Position numbers and translations under genes: made by a program. 64,000 nt of DNA from G963662655 sp963665015 (GTDB taxonomy: Bacteria > Cloacimonadota > Cloacimonadia > Cloacimonadales > JAIOQZ01), in NCBI GenBank assembly GCA_963665015.2, contig CAXXSY010000003.1, positions 558,001-622,000 of the forward strand, in the 5' to 3' direction. Positions 41,520 through 50,422 of the stretch are shown one piece after another (the first letter of the stretch is position 1; each line of letters opens with the position of its first letter). The notes beneath the pieces were generated by a model, which saw only the letters and a list, made by a program, of their open reading frames with translations, was not told where the DNA came from and made no database searches.

Positions 41520-43901
41520 ATGAATAGAATTCCGCGAATCCTGCGAGTCTGGCTGAACGAGCCGCTGCTGAGCCCTATTCTGATGATCTGCATGGTGATC
41601 GGCATCGCCATGTTCGTGCTTCTGACCATCCACATTACCTACCAGCTCTCCTGGGACGAGCACTTTCCGAACTACGAAAACACCTGGCGTCTCCAGATAA
41701 CCATGACCAACGAAATCGAACTCAGCACATCGACCATGTCCGTCGAAGTCTTCAAGGTGCTGCTCAACCGTGTTCCGCAGATCAAGGATTTTTACACGCT
41801 CGATAACATCGATTTCAATCTGCTCTTCACGCACAATGACGAAAGCGTGCCGCTCAACAACATTATCTTCGTGTCCAAAAACGTACCGGAATGGCTCGGT
41901 CTCAAGATGGTTTACGGAACCCGCGACCATTGCCTGGAAGACAGCAAGTCGCTGCTCGTGTCCCGATCCCGGGCGCTGGAGATTTTCGGAGACACCGATC
42001 CCTGCGGCGAGCGACTCATGCTCAACGTGCAGGGAAACCAGATTCATCGCTATACCATCGCCGGTGTGTTCGAGGACATGCCCCACAACCAGCACATTCA
42101 GGGTGACTATTTTACCTGGGACTACAACAACGAAATCTCGGATTCCACCACCGTGATGGAAAATCCGGAGAATTTTTATTCGCAATCTCAGATTTACGTC
42201 GTTCTTGAGGACGGTACCGATCCGAAAATCCTCGAACAGACCGCGGACGAGATTCTCGCCGAATACCGATCCGGCATCGAGAACCTCGATGAGGAAACGG
42301 TGGTGACCTTCCGCGCCGTGCGGCTGGACGAGACCCACTACAACAAGAACTACCAAAATCAGTTCGACACCTTCGACAAGAGCCGACTGATCAAGTACGG
42401 CATCGTCGCGCTGGCGATCCTCCTGGTGCTGGTTACCAACAGCCTGATCCTGCTGACGGTACGCACCATGACCCGCAAGAAGGAGATCGACATCCGCCGC
42501 AGCGTGGGCGCGAGATCGGGAAATATCATGCGTCAGTTCATGCTGGAACACCTCTTTCTCTACATCGTGATGATCCTGATCGCGGGATTTCTCATCTACC
42601 TGGCGCTGCCCTATCTCAACCTGCTGATTCCGGGCTATACGCTGGAGAATATCGGCTGGATGAAGGTCGCCGTCAATATAGCGGTGGGTATCCTTGCCGC
42701 CGGCTTGATCATCGTGGCCTATCCCGCGTTTGTCGCCCGTGCGATCCTCTTCAAGAAACGATCCTCGCGGCACTGGAAAGTCGCCATGCTCTTCCAACTC
42801 ACCATCTCGCTGATCCTCATCATCACCGCGATCCTGCTGATTCGGCAGATTCACCTGCTGGACAACAAGTACCCCGGTTTCAGCGCCAAGGGAATCACCA
42901 GCTTCCACCAGTTCCTGAACACCGGCAGATACCAGGACGAAATCATGGAAAAAGCGTTGAAAATCCCAGGTGTGGAAGCGGCTTCGCACTCGGATTTCTT
43001 CCCCGGTAAGGATTTCCACAAGACGTACCTGACCATCCATACGGATAAGGGCGTGGCAAAGGATCAGATGTGTAACTTCGGGATTACCGGCGGCGATTTC
43101 TTCGAAATGTTCCATATTCCGACAGTTCGCGGCGATGTCTGGCACGAAGGCGACTCGACGGGCGTGGTCGTCAACCAGGCATTCATGAAGCGATACGGTC
43201 ATCACGGCATCGAGCTCGGTACGATGATCGAAATCGGGCAGGACGCTCCGCAGATGTTCTACTTCGCGGGACCGCTGATCGGCGTAGTGGAAGACTCGTA
43301 TTGGGAAGGTTTGCAAAAGCCTGTCCAGCCCATCGTATATAAGAAGATGAACTTCATCGAGTCCTACTTTCATTTCAGGATCACGCCGGGTGCCGAAGCT
43401 GGGGCGAAGATGCGACTCTGGGATATTTTCAAGGATAACGCACGGCAGAACATCTTCTTCGCCTCCATGTACGATACGCCCTATGTGGTTATCCACCAGT
43501 ACGATCCGGAGCGCAACTTCATGAAGCTGATGGTCTCCGTCGCCTTCCTGGGCATGTTCTTTACCTTCATCGGCATCTTCGGTCTGACCGCCTACACGCT
43601 CCGCTATCAGATGAAGAATATCGCCATACGAAAGGTCTTCGGCGCGACGCCGCTGGACACGCTCAAGGAGCTGATGGGCAGCTATGTGATCCTGCTCGGG
43701 ATTGCACTCGGCATCTCGGTCCCGATCGCGCAATACGTCCTGCAAAAATGGCTGGAAGGATTCGCCAGTCGCGTCAGCCTCACGGTTCTCGATTTTATCG
43801 TGGGTCTGATCGTGAGCTTCATACTCATCTTGCTCGCCGTGCTGCTCCACTGGATTCGCCTGCACCGAACCAACCTGATCGAGTATCTGCGGACGGAGTA
43901 G
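41520..43901 (+). CDS. ABC transporter permease, MacB/FtsX duplicated type (copy 2)
   Basis: A 793-residue tandem paralogue of the preceding gene, with ribosome-binding site AAGGAG. Membrane helices and C-terminus are very similar (both end in HRTNLI-x-YLRTE), as are the first 45 residues (RILRVWLNEPLLS), while the two periplasmic domains have diverged. This pattern, conserved coupling helices with changed periplasmic regions, fits partners of one transporter with different outside contacts. Coupling segments read IDIRRSVGARSGNIM and IAIRKVFGATPLDTL. Substrate is unknown; family members handle lipoproteins, antimicrobial peptides or macrolides. Confidence 0.88.
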   Translation: MNRIPRILRVWLNEPLLSPILMICMVIGIAMFVLLTIHITYQLSWDEHFPNYENTWRLQITMTNEIELSTSTMSVEVFKVLLNRVPQIKDFYTLDNIDFNLLFTHNDESVPLNNIIFVSKNVPEWLGLKMVYGTRDHCLEDSKSLLVSRSRALEIFGDTDPCGERLMLNVQGNQIHRYTIAGVFEDMPHNQHIQGDYFTWDYNNEISDSTTVMENPENFYSQSQIYVVLEDGTDPKILEQTADEILAEYRSGIENLDEETVVTFRAVRLDETHYNKNYQNQFDTFDKSRLIKYGIVALAILLVLVTNSLILLTVRTMTRKKEIDIRRSVGARSGNIMRQFMLEHLFLYIVMILIAGFLIYLALPYLNLLIPGYTLENIGWMKVAVNIAVGILAAGLIIVAYPAFVARAILFKKRSSRHWKVAMLFQLTISLILIITAILLIRQIHLLDNKYPGFSAKGITSFHQFLNTGRYQDEIMEKALKIPGVEAASHSDFFPGKDFHKTYLTIHTDKGVAKDQMCNFGITGGDFFEMFHIPTVRGDVWHEGDSTGVVVNQAFMKRYGHHGIELGTMIEIGQDAPQMFYFAGPLIGVVEDSYWEGLQKPVQPIVYKKMNFIESYFHFRITPGAEAGAKMRLWDIFKDNARQNIFFASMYDTPYVVIHQYDPERNFMKLMVSVAFLGMFFTFIGIFGLTAYTLRYQMKNIAIRKVFGATPLDTLKELMGSYVILLGIALGISVPIAQYVLQKWLEGFASRVSLTVLDFIVGLIVSFILILLAVLLHWIRLHRTNLIEYLRTE

Positions 43902-44357
43902 GCCCGGGAAACACAAACTTCCGAATGTCCAAAGGTCTTCTGAATGTTTGGTTTGCCATGTCGTAATCGATGGGATAAGTAGGGGCAATCCCTCCCAGAC
44001 TGTGTGAAAATGCGCGACGATTCTCTTCTCTGTCGTAGGGGCAGGTCCTCGTGTCTGCCCATACCCCGAAAGGCGTTTTCTCTATGGTCCGCCAAGCTCC
44101 AGCTTGGCATCTCTCTTCTCTCTCAGGGAATGCCAGTCCGGGGGATTCGATTTGTCCGACTCCATCAGAAAATCACAGGAGCTTGGCGGACCCGAGAGAA
44201 GGGAAATCAACATTCGGAAGAGCCTCACTTCGTTCAGCACATTCGGAAGTTGATTGCCTTGTCGCGGAACCGATTCGGGAAGAAACAAACAATCACTTGA
44301 CCGAAATCGCGTATCGGGGCTGGATCGTGCCGAATTGCATGACAGCGAGGAAAATAG
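43902..44357. repeat. Gene-free composite of repeat families A, C, D and G
   Basis: Between the permease and flippase genes: a family D hairpin (43917-43950), a family G segment containing GACTGTGTGAAAATGCGCG (43998-44016, also at 60812 and, reversed, at 51021), a family A unit (44035-44060), a family C palindrome GCCAAGCTCCAGCTTGGC (about 44090) with a reversed partner near 44180, and a family D pair (44211-44255). The small frames that cross this region, for example 44004-44380, only follow the repeats and are not genes. Confidence 0.8.
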
Positions 44358-45629
44358 TTGAAGCAAAAGATCATCGGTGACCTGGTAAAATCGACGAAGC
44401 GGGGTCTGTTTCACATCGTCGGTGCGAACGTTCTGCACAACGTCATCGCGTTTTCGGTGTCGTTCGTGCTGGTGCGCATTTTCACCAAGACCGAGTTCGG
44501 CCAGTTCTCGTATGCGCGGAACATCATCAACATGCTCTATATCATCGGCGGCATGGGGATCGAGTCCGGCATCATGCAGTTCTGTACCCGGGCGGACGAA
44601 TCGGGCAAACGCTCGTCCTATCTGCATTTCGGCGTTTGCGTCGAGATATGGTTTGGGCTGGTACTGGGATTCGGCATCCTGATCTTCACCCACTTCGTAC
44701 CGCTGCCGGTCGAGGGCTCGACGCTTCTGCTGCGCATCATGGCGTTTCTGCCGCTTGGCTTCCATCTCTTCCAGGCGGGATTACAATACCTGAGAAGCCT
44801 CTTGTGGAACCGGATCTACGCTTACATGAACCTGACCAATTCCTCGCTACTCCTGATCTTCGCGATCTCGGGCGCGCTTCTGTTCGGCGTGGAAGGCGCA
44901 GCGCTGTTCGGCTATTTCTCGTTCCTGATCTCGGCCATCGTCATTTTCGTCATGATCCGCAAAGAGACGAGGCTGAAAGACGGCAAGATCGATCTGACCC
45001 GCAAGGAGAAGCGCGGTTTTCTGGGCTATTCCGTCACCGCGATGATGACCAACAGCGTATCGCAGATTCTCTTCCTGATCGATACCTTCCTGATCGGGCT
45101 CATCATCTCTGACGCGGAACTCGTGGCGACCTACAAGATCGCGACCGTGATTCCGTTCGCGCTCAACTTCCTGCCCAAGTCGCTGATCGTGTTCGTGTTT
45201 CCCTACCTGATCAAGAACAAGGACCAGGACCTGCGTAATCTTCTGCGGAAGATTCAGCTTTACCTTGGCGGACTCAACATCCTGATCTTCGCCTTCCTGT
45301 TCCTGCTGGCGCCGTACATCATACGGTACGTCTTCGGCGCGCAGTACCTCGGAGCCGTAACGCCGTTCCGCATCCTCTCGTTCGGCTATTTCATCAGCGG
45401 CACGTTCCGCGTCCCCATCGGCAACACCATCGCCAGCCAGCTCAAGATCAAGTACAACCTGATCGTCGGCATCGTTACCACCGTTCTGCACGTCTTGCTC
45501 GACATCTGGCTTATCAGCACGTTCGGCATCGTGGGCGCGTCCATCGCTACCGTCTCCGCGATCACCTTCTCGGTGCTGCTCAGCGGTTATTTCCTGTACA
45601 ACAAGGTGCTGGTCAAGACGCAGACGTGA
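44358..45629 (+). CDS. Polysaccharide flippase (Wzx/MATE-like, MOP superfamily)
   Basis: A 423-residue protein with 12 or so membrane helices. TTG at 44358 with GAGG seven bases upstream starts MKQKIIGDLVKSTKRG, a typical N-terminus of the Wzx family, followed by VGANVLHNVIAFSVSFVLVRI and KTEFGQFSYARNI. Such proteins flip lipid-linked oligosaccharides across the inner membrane for O-antigen or capsule building. No polymerase or sugar-transferase genes are adjacent, so it is a stand-alone flippase; export of another lipid-linked glycan is possible. Its stop is followed by a strong hairpin at 45778-45821. Confidence 0.88.
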   Translation: MKQKIIGDLVKSTKRGLFHIVGANVLHNVIAFSVSFVLVRIFTKTEFGQFSYARNIINMLYIIGGMGIESGIMQFCTRADESGKRSSYLHFGVCVEIWFGLVLGFGILIFTHFVPLPVEGSTLLLRIMAFLPLGFHLFQAGLQYLRSLLWNRIYAYMNLTNSSLLLIFAISGALLFGVEGAALFGYFSFLISAIVIFVMIRKETRLKDGKIDLTRKEKRGFLGYSVTAMMTNSVSQILFLIDTFLIGLIISDAELVATYKIATVIPFALNFLPKSLIVFVFPYLIKNKDQDLRNLLRKIQLYLGGLNILIFAFLFLLAPYIIRYVFGAQYLGAVTPFRILSFGYFISGTFRVPIGNTIASQLKIKYNLIVGIVTTVLHVLLDIWLISTFGIVGASIATVSAITFSVLLSGYFLYNKVLVKTQT

Positions 45630-45727
45630 TGTTGTCTCACGATTCGTGCATTGACGATCCAATTGAATACGTACGCAATGTGTTGGTGTGAGCTACAGAT
45701 AGAATATTGCCCTATTGAAGCGATGCG

Positions 45728-45870
45728 TAGCCCATGGTGTGAACCATGGGTTTCATGAAAACACACGCGAAAAAAAGAAAATCCTCCAATCATCTTCCGC
45801 GGAAGATCATTGGGGGATTTTCTGTATATTTGATGGGCAATCCCTTACCCATGGCTCACACCATGGGCTA
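45728..45870. repeat. Inverted pair of CCATGG repeats, family E
   Basis: Two imperfect palindromes with arms CCCATGG and CCATGGG occur in opposite orientation at 45728-45752 and 45847-45870, each about 24 bases long. A third copy, matching the second one, lies at 50747-50771 just after the alkyltransferase-like gene. The pair here encloses a strong hairpin between two convergent genes. Confidence 0.85.
45778..45821. terminator. Bidirectional hairpin terminator
   Basis: A 44-base dyad: the left arm 45778-45799 and right arm 45800-45821 pair at 20 of 22 positions with no loop. The left end is AAAATCC and the right end GGATTTT, so either strand places a U-rich stretch after the stem. It lies between the convergent flippase and TauE genes. 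Confidence 0.75.
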
Positions 45871-45973
45871 CACATATCGATCGGGCAGCTTCCTTTTCAT
45901 CGTCGTCGATCATGATAATCCATGGGCTGCGCAATCTTCATCGAACGATTGACTTCAGTCCTTTCTCTACCGG

Positions 45974-46711
45974 CTACACATACGAAAGCACAGCTTTCAG
46001 GATCAAAGCCAGTCCCATAGCCAGCAGCAGGATATGCAGCGTGGTGTGGAACCGTCTGCCCTTCAATCGTCCATGCAAAAAGTTGCCGATCAGGAAGGCG
46101 GCTCCGATCACGGGCAGCGCGGTCAGGTACATCGAGCCCACCTGCGCTGTCCACAGTCCGGTCGAGTAGTGTCCCAGAAGGACGGTCAACCCCACCGGAA
46201 AGGTGTATCCCTGAATGGTCGCGCGGAAGGTGTCGGCGTCCCAGCGTCGCATCGATCCATAGACCACGACGGGCGGTCCGTTGGTGTTGTATGCGCCGCC
46301 GAGGATTCCTGCCACAAAGCCGAAAGGGAACGCCCAACTCGCGGATTTCAGATAAAATCGATCCGGATGCAGCATGCGGCTCAGCGCTGTGCCGATCAAA
46401 ACCAGCGCCAGCAGGATCATCATGGCCGTCTCGTTGATATCCTTGAGCATCCAGAGTCCGATGGGGATTCCCGCCAGCGATGCGACGATCAGTCGCCAGG
46501 CGCTCTTCAGGTCGATGCGACGCCAGTGCAGAATCAGGATCGCCAGCGTGATGGTGCTGGAGAGCATCGCGGAGAGCGGTGCCGCGACCTTCAGTCCGTA
46601 GAATAGCGTCAGGAGCGGCATGTTGATGAGCGCGTCGCCGAATCCGAACGTGGTGCGCACCGTCAGCGACAGGAGGATCACCGCGATAAAGAGCAGGACC
46701 GCTTCAACCAT
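45974..46711 (-). CDS. TauE/SafE family sulfite or anion exporter
   Basis: A 245-residue membrane protein with about eight helices. It has the TauE/SafE pattern of a duplicated unit: FGFGDALINMPLLTLFYG in the first half and GFVAGILGGAYNTNGPPVVVYG in the second. Family members move sulfite, sulfoacetate or other organosulfur anions. It overlaps the GNAT gene by 8 bases, so the two are cotranscribed. No sulfur-metabolism gene is adjacent, so the substrate is open. Confidence 0.88.
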   Translation of the reverse strand: MVEAVLLFIAVILLSLTVRTTFGFGDALINMPLLTLFYGLKVAAPLSAMLSSTITLAILILHWRRIDLKSAWRLIVASLAGIPIGLWMLKDINETAMMILLALVLIGTALSRMLHPDRFYLKSASWAFPFGFVAGILGGAYNTNGPPVVVYGSMRRWDADTFRATIQGYTFPVGLTVLLGHYSTGLWTAQVGSMYLTALPVIGAAFLIGNFLHGRLKGRRFHTTLHILLLAMGLALILKAVLSYV

Positions 46712-47111
46712 CGATCCATTCCATGCCCGGCGCGTTGTCCGGGCGCACTCTGAAGCCGAGTTTACGGTAGAATCCCGCCTTGCCTTTGGCCGAGAAGAGC
46801 TGGATGTCGCGGATGTTTTTTTCGCGGCAACGGTTTATAATCCGACGCATGATCTCTCTTCCGACGCCCTTCCCCTGTTCGTCGGGATGCACGATCACAT
46901 CGAGGATCAACGCGTGCGCGATACCGTCGCAGATGATTCTCCCCGAGCCGATGAGTCGATCGTCGTCAAATGCGAATGTGTGATACCAGCTTGCTTGAAA
47001 CGCGTGATAGAGTTCGTCTTCGGTCAGCTTGCACTTCTTGTTCCAGCCGGTGGTTTCGAAGAGATCGAGCAGAGCTTCGCTGTTCGGCAGGTCGTTGCTG
47101 TATCGGATCAT
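46704..47111 (-). CDS. GNAT family N-acetyltransferase
   Basis: ATG 47111 has a near-perfect ribosome-binding site (AAGGAGG) and gives 135 residues (MIRYSNDLPN); the open frame runs further upstream without support. The acetyl-CoA binding motif is VHPDEQGKGVGREIM and the C-terminal fold closes with GFYRKLGFRVRPDNAPGM. Family members acetylate amines on small molecules, proteins or antibiotics; this subtype resembles general stress or unknown-substrate enzymes. It lies next to the IS element and is coupled to the exporter downstream. Confidence 0.87.
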   Translation of the reverse strand: MIRYSNDLPNSEALLDLFETTGWNKKCKLTEDELYHAFQASWYHTFAFDDDRLIGSGRIICDGIAHALILDVIVHPDEQGKGVGREIMRRIINRCREKNIRDIQLFSAKGKAGFYRKLGFRVRPDNAPGMEWIDG

Positions 47112-47179
47112 GGTCGCCTCCTTCGATACGGCATTGATTAACGGATTGATGAAAGCTGTCAAAGGAAATCGAGTGATGC

Positions 47180-47193
47180 AGGCAGGGGTGCCT
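47180..47193. repeat. Left target-site duplication of the IS element
   Basis: The 14-base palindrome AGGCAGGGGTGCCT borders the left end of the insertion sequence and is repeated exactly at 48801-48814 at the right end. Stem AGGCA / TGCCT with GGGG centre. Confidence 0.75.
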
Positions 47194-48800
47194 CAGGCTG
47201 TTGACCAAGCATGGTCTGCGGCAACGTGTGCACTTGTAATCATAATACAGCGGTTCTATTTTACGATTTTCAGGCTGAAATTGGGCATCGGAAGCCGTAT
47301 ATGCCCCCAGCGAAAAAAAGACGAAAAAGCCTGTTGACCAGCTTTTTCACGTTTTGGGCAATAGCGGTCATGTAGGCTTGTTCTTTCACTCTCTCCAATC
47401 CTCTGTATCTTGCGTATCGATATCCGTGTAGTTGCTTCGCGTTGGCGAAGCTCCGCTCAATCGTCTCTTTTCGTCCCTTGAAGATTTCTCTTCCACAGAA
47501 CGATTTCCGATTTCTGTCTATCTCGTCTCGATAGTCTTGCCAGACATGACGATGCACGATTCTTTGACATTTCTTACTCGCAGTGCATTTATCTCGAAGT
47601 GGACACTTACGACAGTCTTCAGGGTTGGATATATACGCCTGACTGCCATCCCGATTAGTTCCTTGATAGCTTAAAATACACCCGTTTGGGCAGACATAGT
47701 AATCGTTTATGGGATCATAGTCGAACCGCCATTTTCTGAAAAGTCCTTTGTGACCCGAGTCTCGACGTGGGCTGATCACTCCCATTATCTTTCGTTCGTG
47801 CAGCTTCTTACAGATATAGTACGTATTGTATCCCGAATCAAGACCGACGGCTTTGACGTCGAATCCAAACCGTTCGATCTGCCGATCGAGCAGCGTTAGA
47901 TAAGGGATACAATCATTGACATTGCCAGGGAATACATCCACATCCGTGATGAAGTTACATTTGGAATCAACCGTGCGCTGAGTCAGAAAGAAAAAGCCCT
48001 TGGGTTTGCCGTCTCGAACCATGTATCCGCTGTCCGGATCCGTCGTGCTGGACTTGATCTTTTTGGTGGGTGGATCATCTTCTTTTCGCGGCGGTAGAGG
48101 TTTTTTACCCCTTTTCTCACGGTCATCGTTGATGTCTTTATCCAGTTCTTTGAGATAGGTTTTCGGCTCTTCTTCCACCACAATCTTCTTAAACTTCTGC
48201 TTGTTAGCGTTTGCCTTCGTGTGGGTCGAATCCGTATAGAGTATCTTTCCCTCGACCAGACCTTTCGCAATCCCCTGCCGGACAATCTCAACAAAGATTT
48301 CCTCAAACACCTTGCTATCGGTGAACCTTCTTCGCCTGTTCTGGCTAAATACGGAATGGTGCGGTATCTTGTCCAGCAGCCCAAACCCCAAAAACCAGCG
48401 GTAAGCCACATTTACCTCGATCTCTTTAACAAGCTGGCGTTCGGAACGGATGCCAAATAGATAACCAATCAACAGCATTTTGAACAATCGGATCGGATGA
48501 ACGGGGGGCCTGCCATTATCTTCGCAATAAAGATGAGCTGTATTCTTCAGGATAAAGGAAAAGTCGATGTGGCGTTGGATTTTTCGCAGAAGGTGATTCT
48601 TCGGAACCAAATCCTCGATGTTAACGAACTCCATCTCAGGTTGAAAATCGATTTCTTTTTTCAGCATTATTTACCTCAAATATGAGACAACAATAATGCG
48701 CATCCCTCTGATGGCAAGCGTTTTATGCTATATTTACAACCTTTTTCATGTGCTGTAAATCCCGCACGGAAAATGGACGGTCATCTTTGTCAACAGTCTG
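47194..48800. mobile_element. IS1182-family insertion sequence, complete, 1607 bp
   Basis: Left end CAGGCTGTTGACCAAGCATG (47194 onward) and right end, read inward on the minus strand, CAGACTGTTGACAAAGATGA (from 48800) form imperfect terminal inverted repeats. A 14-base palindrome flanks both ends as a direct repeat. One intact transposase gene fills most of the element. The DNA is visibly richer in A and T than the neighbouring genes, which fits recent acquisition. The element separates the GNAT/TauE pair from the MFS gene and breaks no gene that can be seen. Confidence 0.88.
47270..48667 (-). CDS. IS1182 family transposase
   Basis: A 465-residue DDE transposase. The N-terminal DUF772-type domain includes VPKNHLLRKIQRHIDF and HPIRLFKMLLIGYLFGIRSE. 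Catalytic residues are in YTDSTHTKANANK (first Asp), GLDSGYNTYY (second Asp) and ETIERSFANAKQLHGYR (Glu). A basic, proline-rich segment (about 180-210) and a cysteine cluster CRKCPLRDKC (zinc-ribbon like) are usual for the family. No frameshift or stop interrupts it, so it could be active. Confidence 0.95.
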   Translation of the reverse strand: MLKKEIDFQPEMEFVNIEDLVPKNHLLRKIQRHIDFSFILKNTAHLYCEDNGRPPVHPIRLFKMLLIGYLFGIRSERQLVKEIEVNVAYRWFLGFGLLDKIPHHSVFSQNRRRRFTDSKVFEEIFVEIVRQGIAKGLVEGKILYTDSTHTKANANKQKFKKIVVEEEPKTYLKELDKDINDDREKRGKKPLPPRKEDDPPTKKIKSSTTDPDSGYMVRDGKPKGFFFLTQRTVDSKCNFITDVDVFPGNVNDCIPYLTLLDRQIERFGFDVKAVGLDSGYNTYYICKKLHERKIMGVISPRRDSGHKGLFRKWRFDYDPINDYYVCPNGCILSYQGTNRDGSQAYISNPEDCRKCPLRDKCTASKKCQRIVHRHVWQDYRDEIDRNRKSFCGREIFKGRKETIERSFANAKQLHGYRYARYRGLERVKEQAYMTAIAQNVKKLVNRLFRLFFAGGIYGFRCPISA

Positions 48801-48814
48801 AGGCAGGGGTGCCT
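48801..48814. repeat. Right target-site duplication of the IS element
   Basis: Exact copy of AGGCAGGGGTGCCT at 47180-47193. The right copy is followed by GCGTTCC, the same tail as in the family B palindromes at 4199 and 60847, so the element probably landed in a small palindromic repeat of that type. Confidence 0.75.
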
Positions 48815-48890
48815 GCGTTCCACAGGAAGGGGCATCTCAATTTTCTTTACAAACGTCGAGCGTGGAAATCAATGGAATCGGAGACGAGGT

Positions 48891-50306
48891 ATGAAGAGGA
48901 CGGATGACTACGAAAGCCGCGACAGCCTGAAATCCATCATGCGGATTTCGACGGTGGAGGGATCGTTCGCGCAGGTTCAATTTGCGCTGGCGTACATCGG
49001 CAGCGTGTTCATCTCCAAGTTTGCGATCCTGCTGAACGCGACGCCGTTTCAGTTCGGTCTGTTGATGGCCGCAGGGCAGCTTTCCCAGGTGTTTCAGCTA
49101 TTCGGAGTGATTCTGACACGCCGCCTGCACCATTACCGGGTTCCGACAATCCTCGTCGCCTTCGTTGCCCGTCTTCTGCCTATGCTGTTGATCATCCCGC
49201 TCCTTTTCATGGATCGCGGCTGGGCGATCTGGCTCTTCCTGACCATCATGTTCCTCTCCTGCTCGTTCTCATCCATAACCGGTAACATCTGGACAGCCTG
49301 GGTCTCGAGCATTTTCCCGCAGCGGGTGAGGGGAAGGTTCTTCTCCACGCGTTCGCAAGTCCACCTGCTGGTCGGTCTGGTGGTCGGATTTGTCGCCAGC
49401 CTCTTCGTGGATTCGTTCGTCGCGCCGCAAGGCGGATGGAAGTTCGGTGTTCTGCGGAGACTCGGCATAGCGGACTACTTCTTCCCGGCGAACGAGAAAT
49501 ACGGGATCACGCTGGTCATCGTCTCCGGCGCATTTATATCGTTGATCGGATTGATCTTTCTCGGGCGTCAGCCCGACCGAAGCAAGGACCCCGATCTTCG
49601 TAAGCTGCGCGTGATCCTGCTCGAACCGCTCAGGAACGCCAATTTCCGCAAGTTGCTGTACTTCACCACCTGGTGGATGCTGGCGTTGGGAATCGGCTCC
49701 GCTTTTTGGCAGCCCTTCATGCTGAACAACCTCGGGATGAGCACTTTCGAGGTTACGATGTACGGCACCATTTCCTCGATCTCAATGATGCTGTTCATTC
49801 GCGGATGGGGACGATTTATCGACCGTTACGGCAACAAGACCGCCATGAAGATCGCCATCGTGCTCGGCTCGATCAATCCCGCGCTGTGGTGCTTCGTCAC
49901 TCGGGACAGCTACTGGCTGCTATGGATCGAGGCGGCTTCCTCGGGATTCATGTGGTCCGGCGTAGGAATCATCTACACCAATTTCGTGCTCTCGATCGCG
50001 CCGAAGGAGCAGCGCCAGACCTACTCCGCGATCTACTGGGCGGTGGCTGGGCTGTGGATGATGGTCTCGACCGTGTTGTCCGGAAAATTCTTCCCGAAAG
50101 CGCTTGATCTGGGCGTTATCGCGCTCGAATCGGAGCAGGTGCTCTTCGCACTCACCGCGCTGCTGCGATTGACCGCTGAAATCCCGCTACACTGGGTCGA
50201 AGAACCGCGCAGCGTTCCCCTACGCCGCACGCTGGGTATCCTTTTCTCGACTCGATTCCTTCAGATGCGCGGCATGATGAACAAGTTCTTCCGGATTCGT
50301 CTGTAG
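48891..50306 (+). CDS. MFS family transporter
   Basis: A 471-residue membrane protein with about 12 helices and typical MFS features: a conserved loop between helices 2 and 3 (QLFGVILTRRLHHYRVP), a central loop of charged residues (RQPDRSKDPDLRKLR) and a second-half equivalent (RGWGRFIDRYGNKTAMK). GGAG at 48880 serves ATG 48891. No drug, sugar or siderophore signature settles the substrate. It stands alone 76 bases after the IS element and ends 116 bases before the alkyltransferase-like gene. Confidence 0.85.
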   Translation: MKRTDDYESRDSLKSIMRISTVEGSFAQVQFALAYIGSVFISKFAILLNATPFQFGLLMAAGQLSQVFQLFGVILTRRLHHYRVPTILVAFVARLLPMLLIIPLLFMDRGWAIWLFLTIMFLSCSFSSITGNIWTAWVSSIFPQRVRGRFFSTRSQVHLLVGLVVGFVASLFVDSFVAPQGGWKFGVLRRLGIADYFFPANEKYGITLVIVSGAFISLIGLIFLGRQPDRSKDPDLRKLRVILLEPLRNANFRKLLYFTTWWMLALGIGSAFWQPFMLNNLGMSTFEVTMYGTISSISMMLFIRGWGRFIDRYGNKTAMKIAIVLGSINPALWCFVTRDSYWLLWIEAASSGFMWSGVGIIYTNFVLSIAPKEQRQTYSAIYWAVAGLWMMVSTVLSGKFFPKALDLGVIALESEQVLFALTALLRLTAEIPLHWVEEPRSVPLRRTLGILFSTRFLQMRGMMNKFFRIRL

Positions 50307-50422
50307 TCGATCACGAATATCGGTTGATGCCGATTCGCATTTTCCCTACCTCATTATAATCATTTACCTTGCGCACATTTCTTCAGTCGGTAGAATTGAT
50401 TTTCCCGGATAAAGGAGCGAAT

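Noticed and set aside
40866..43988. 1040-codon open frame on the minus strand, opposite the two permease genes
   Set aside because: It is antisense to two clear paralogous permeases, low in hydrophobic structure, rich in Asp/His/Glu/Arg as expected from reverse reading of high-GC coding DNA, and lacks a ribosome-binding site.
44004..44380. Short plus frames upstream of the flippase gene
   Set aside because: They cross palindromic repeat units of families A, C, D and G; no ribosome site and no conserved protein pattern.
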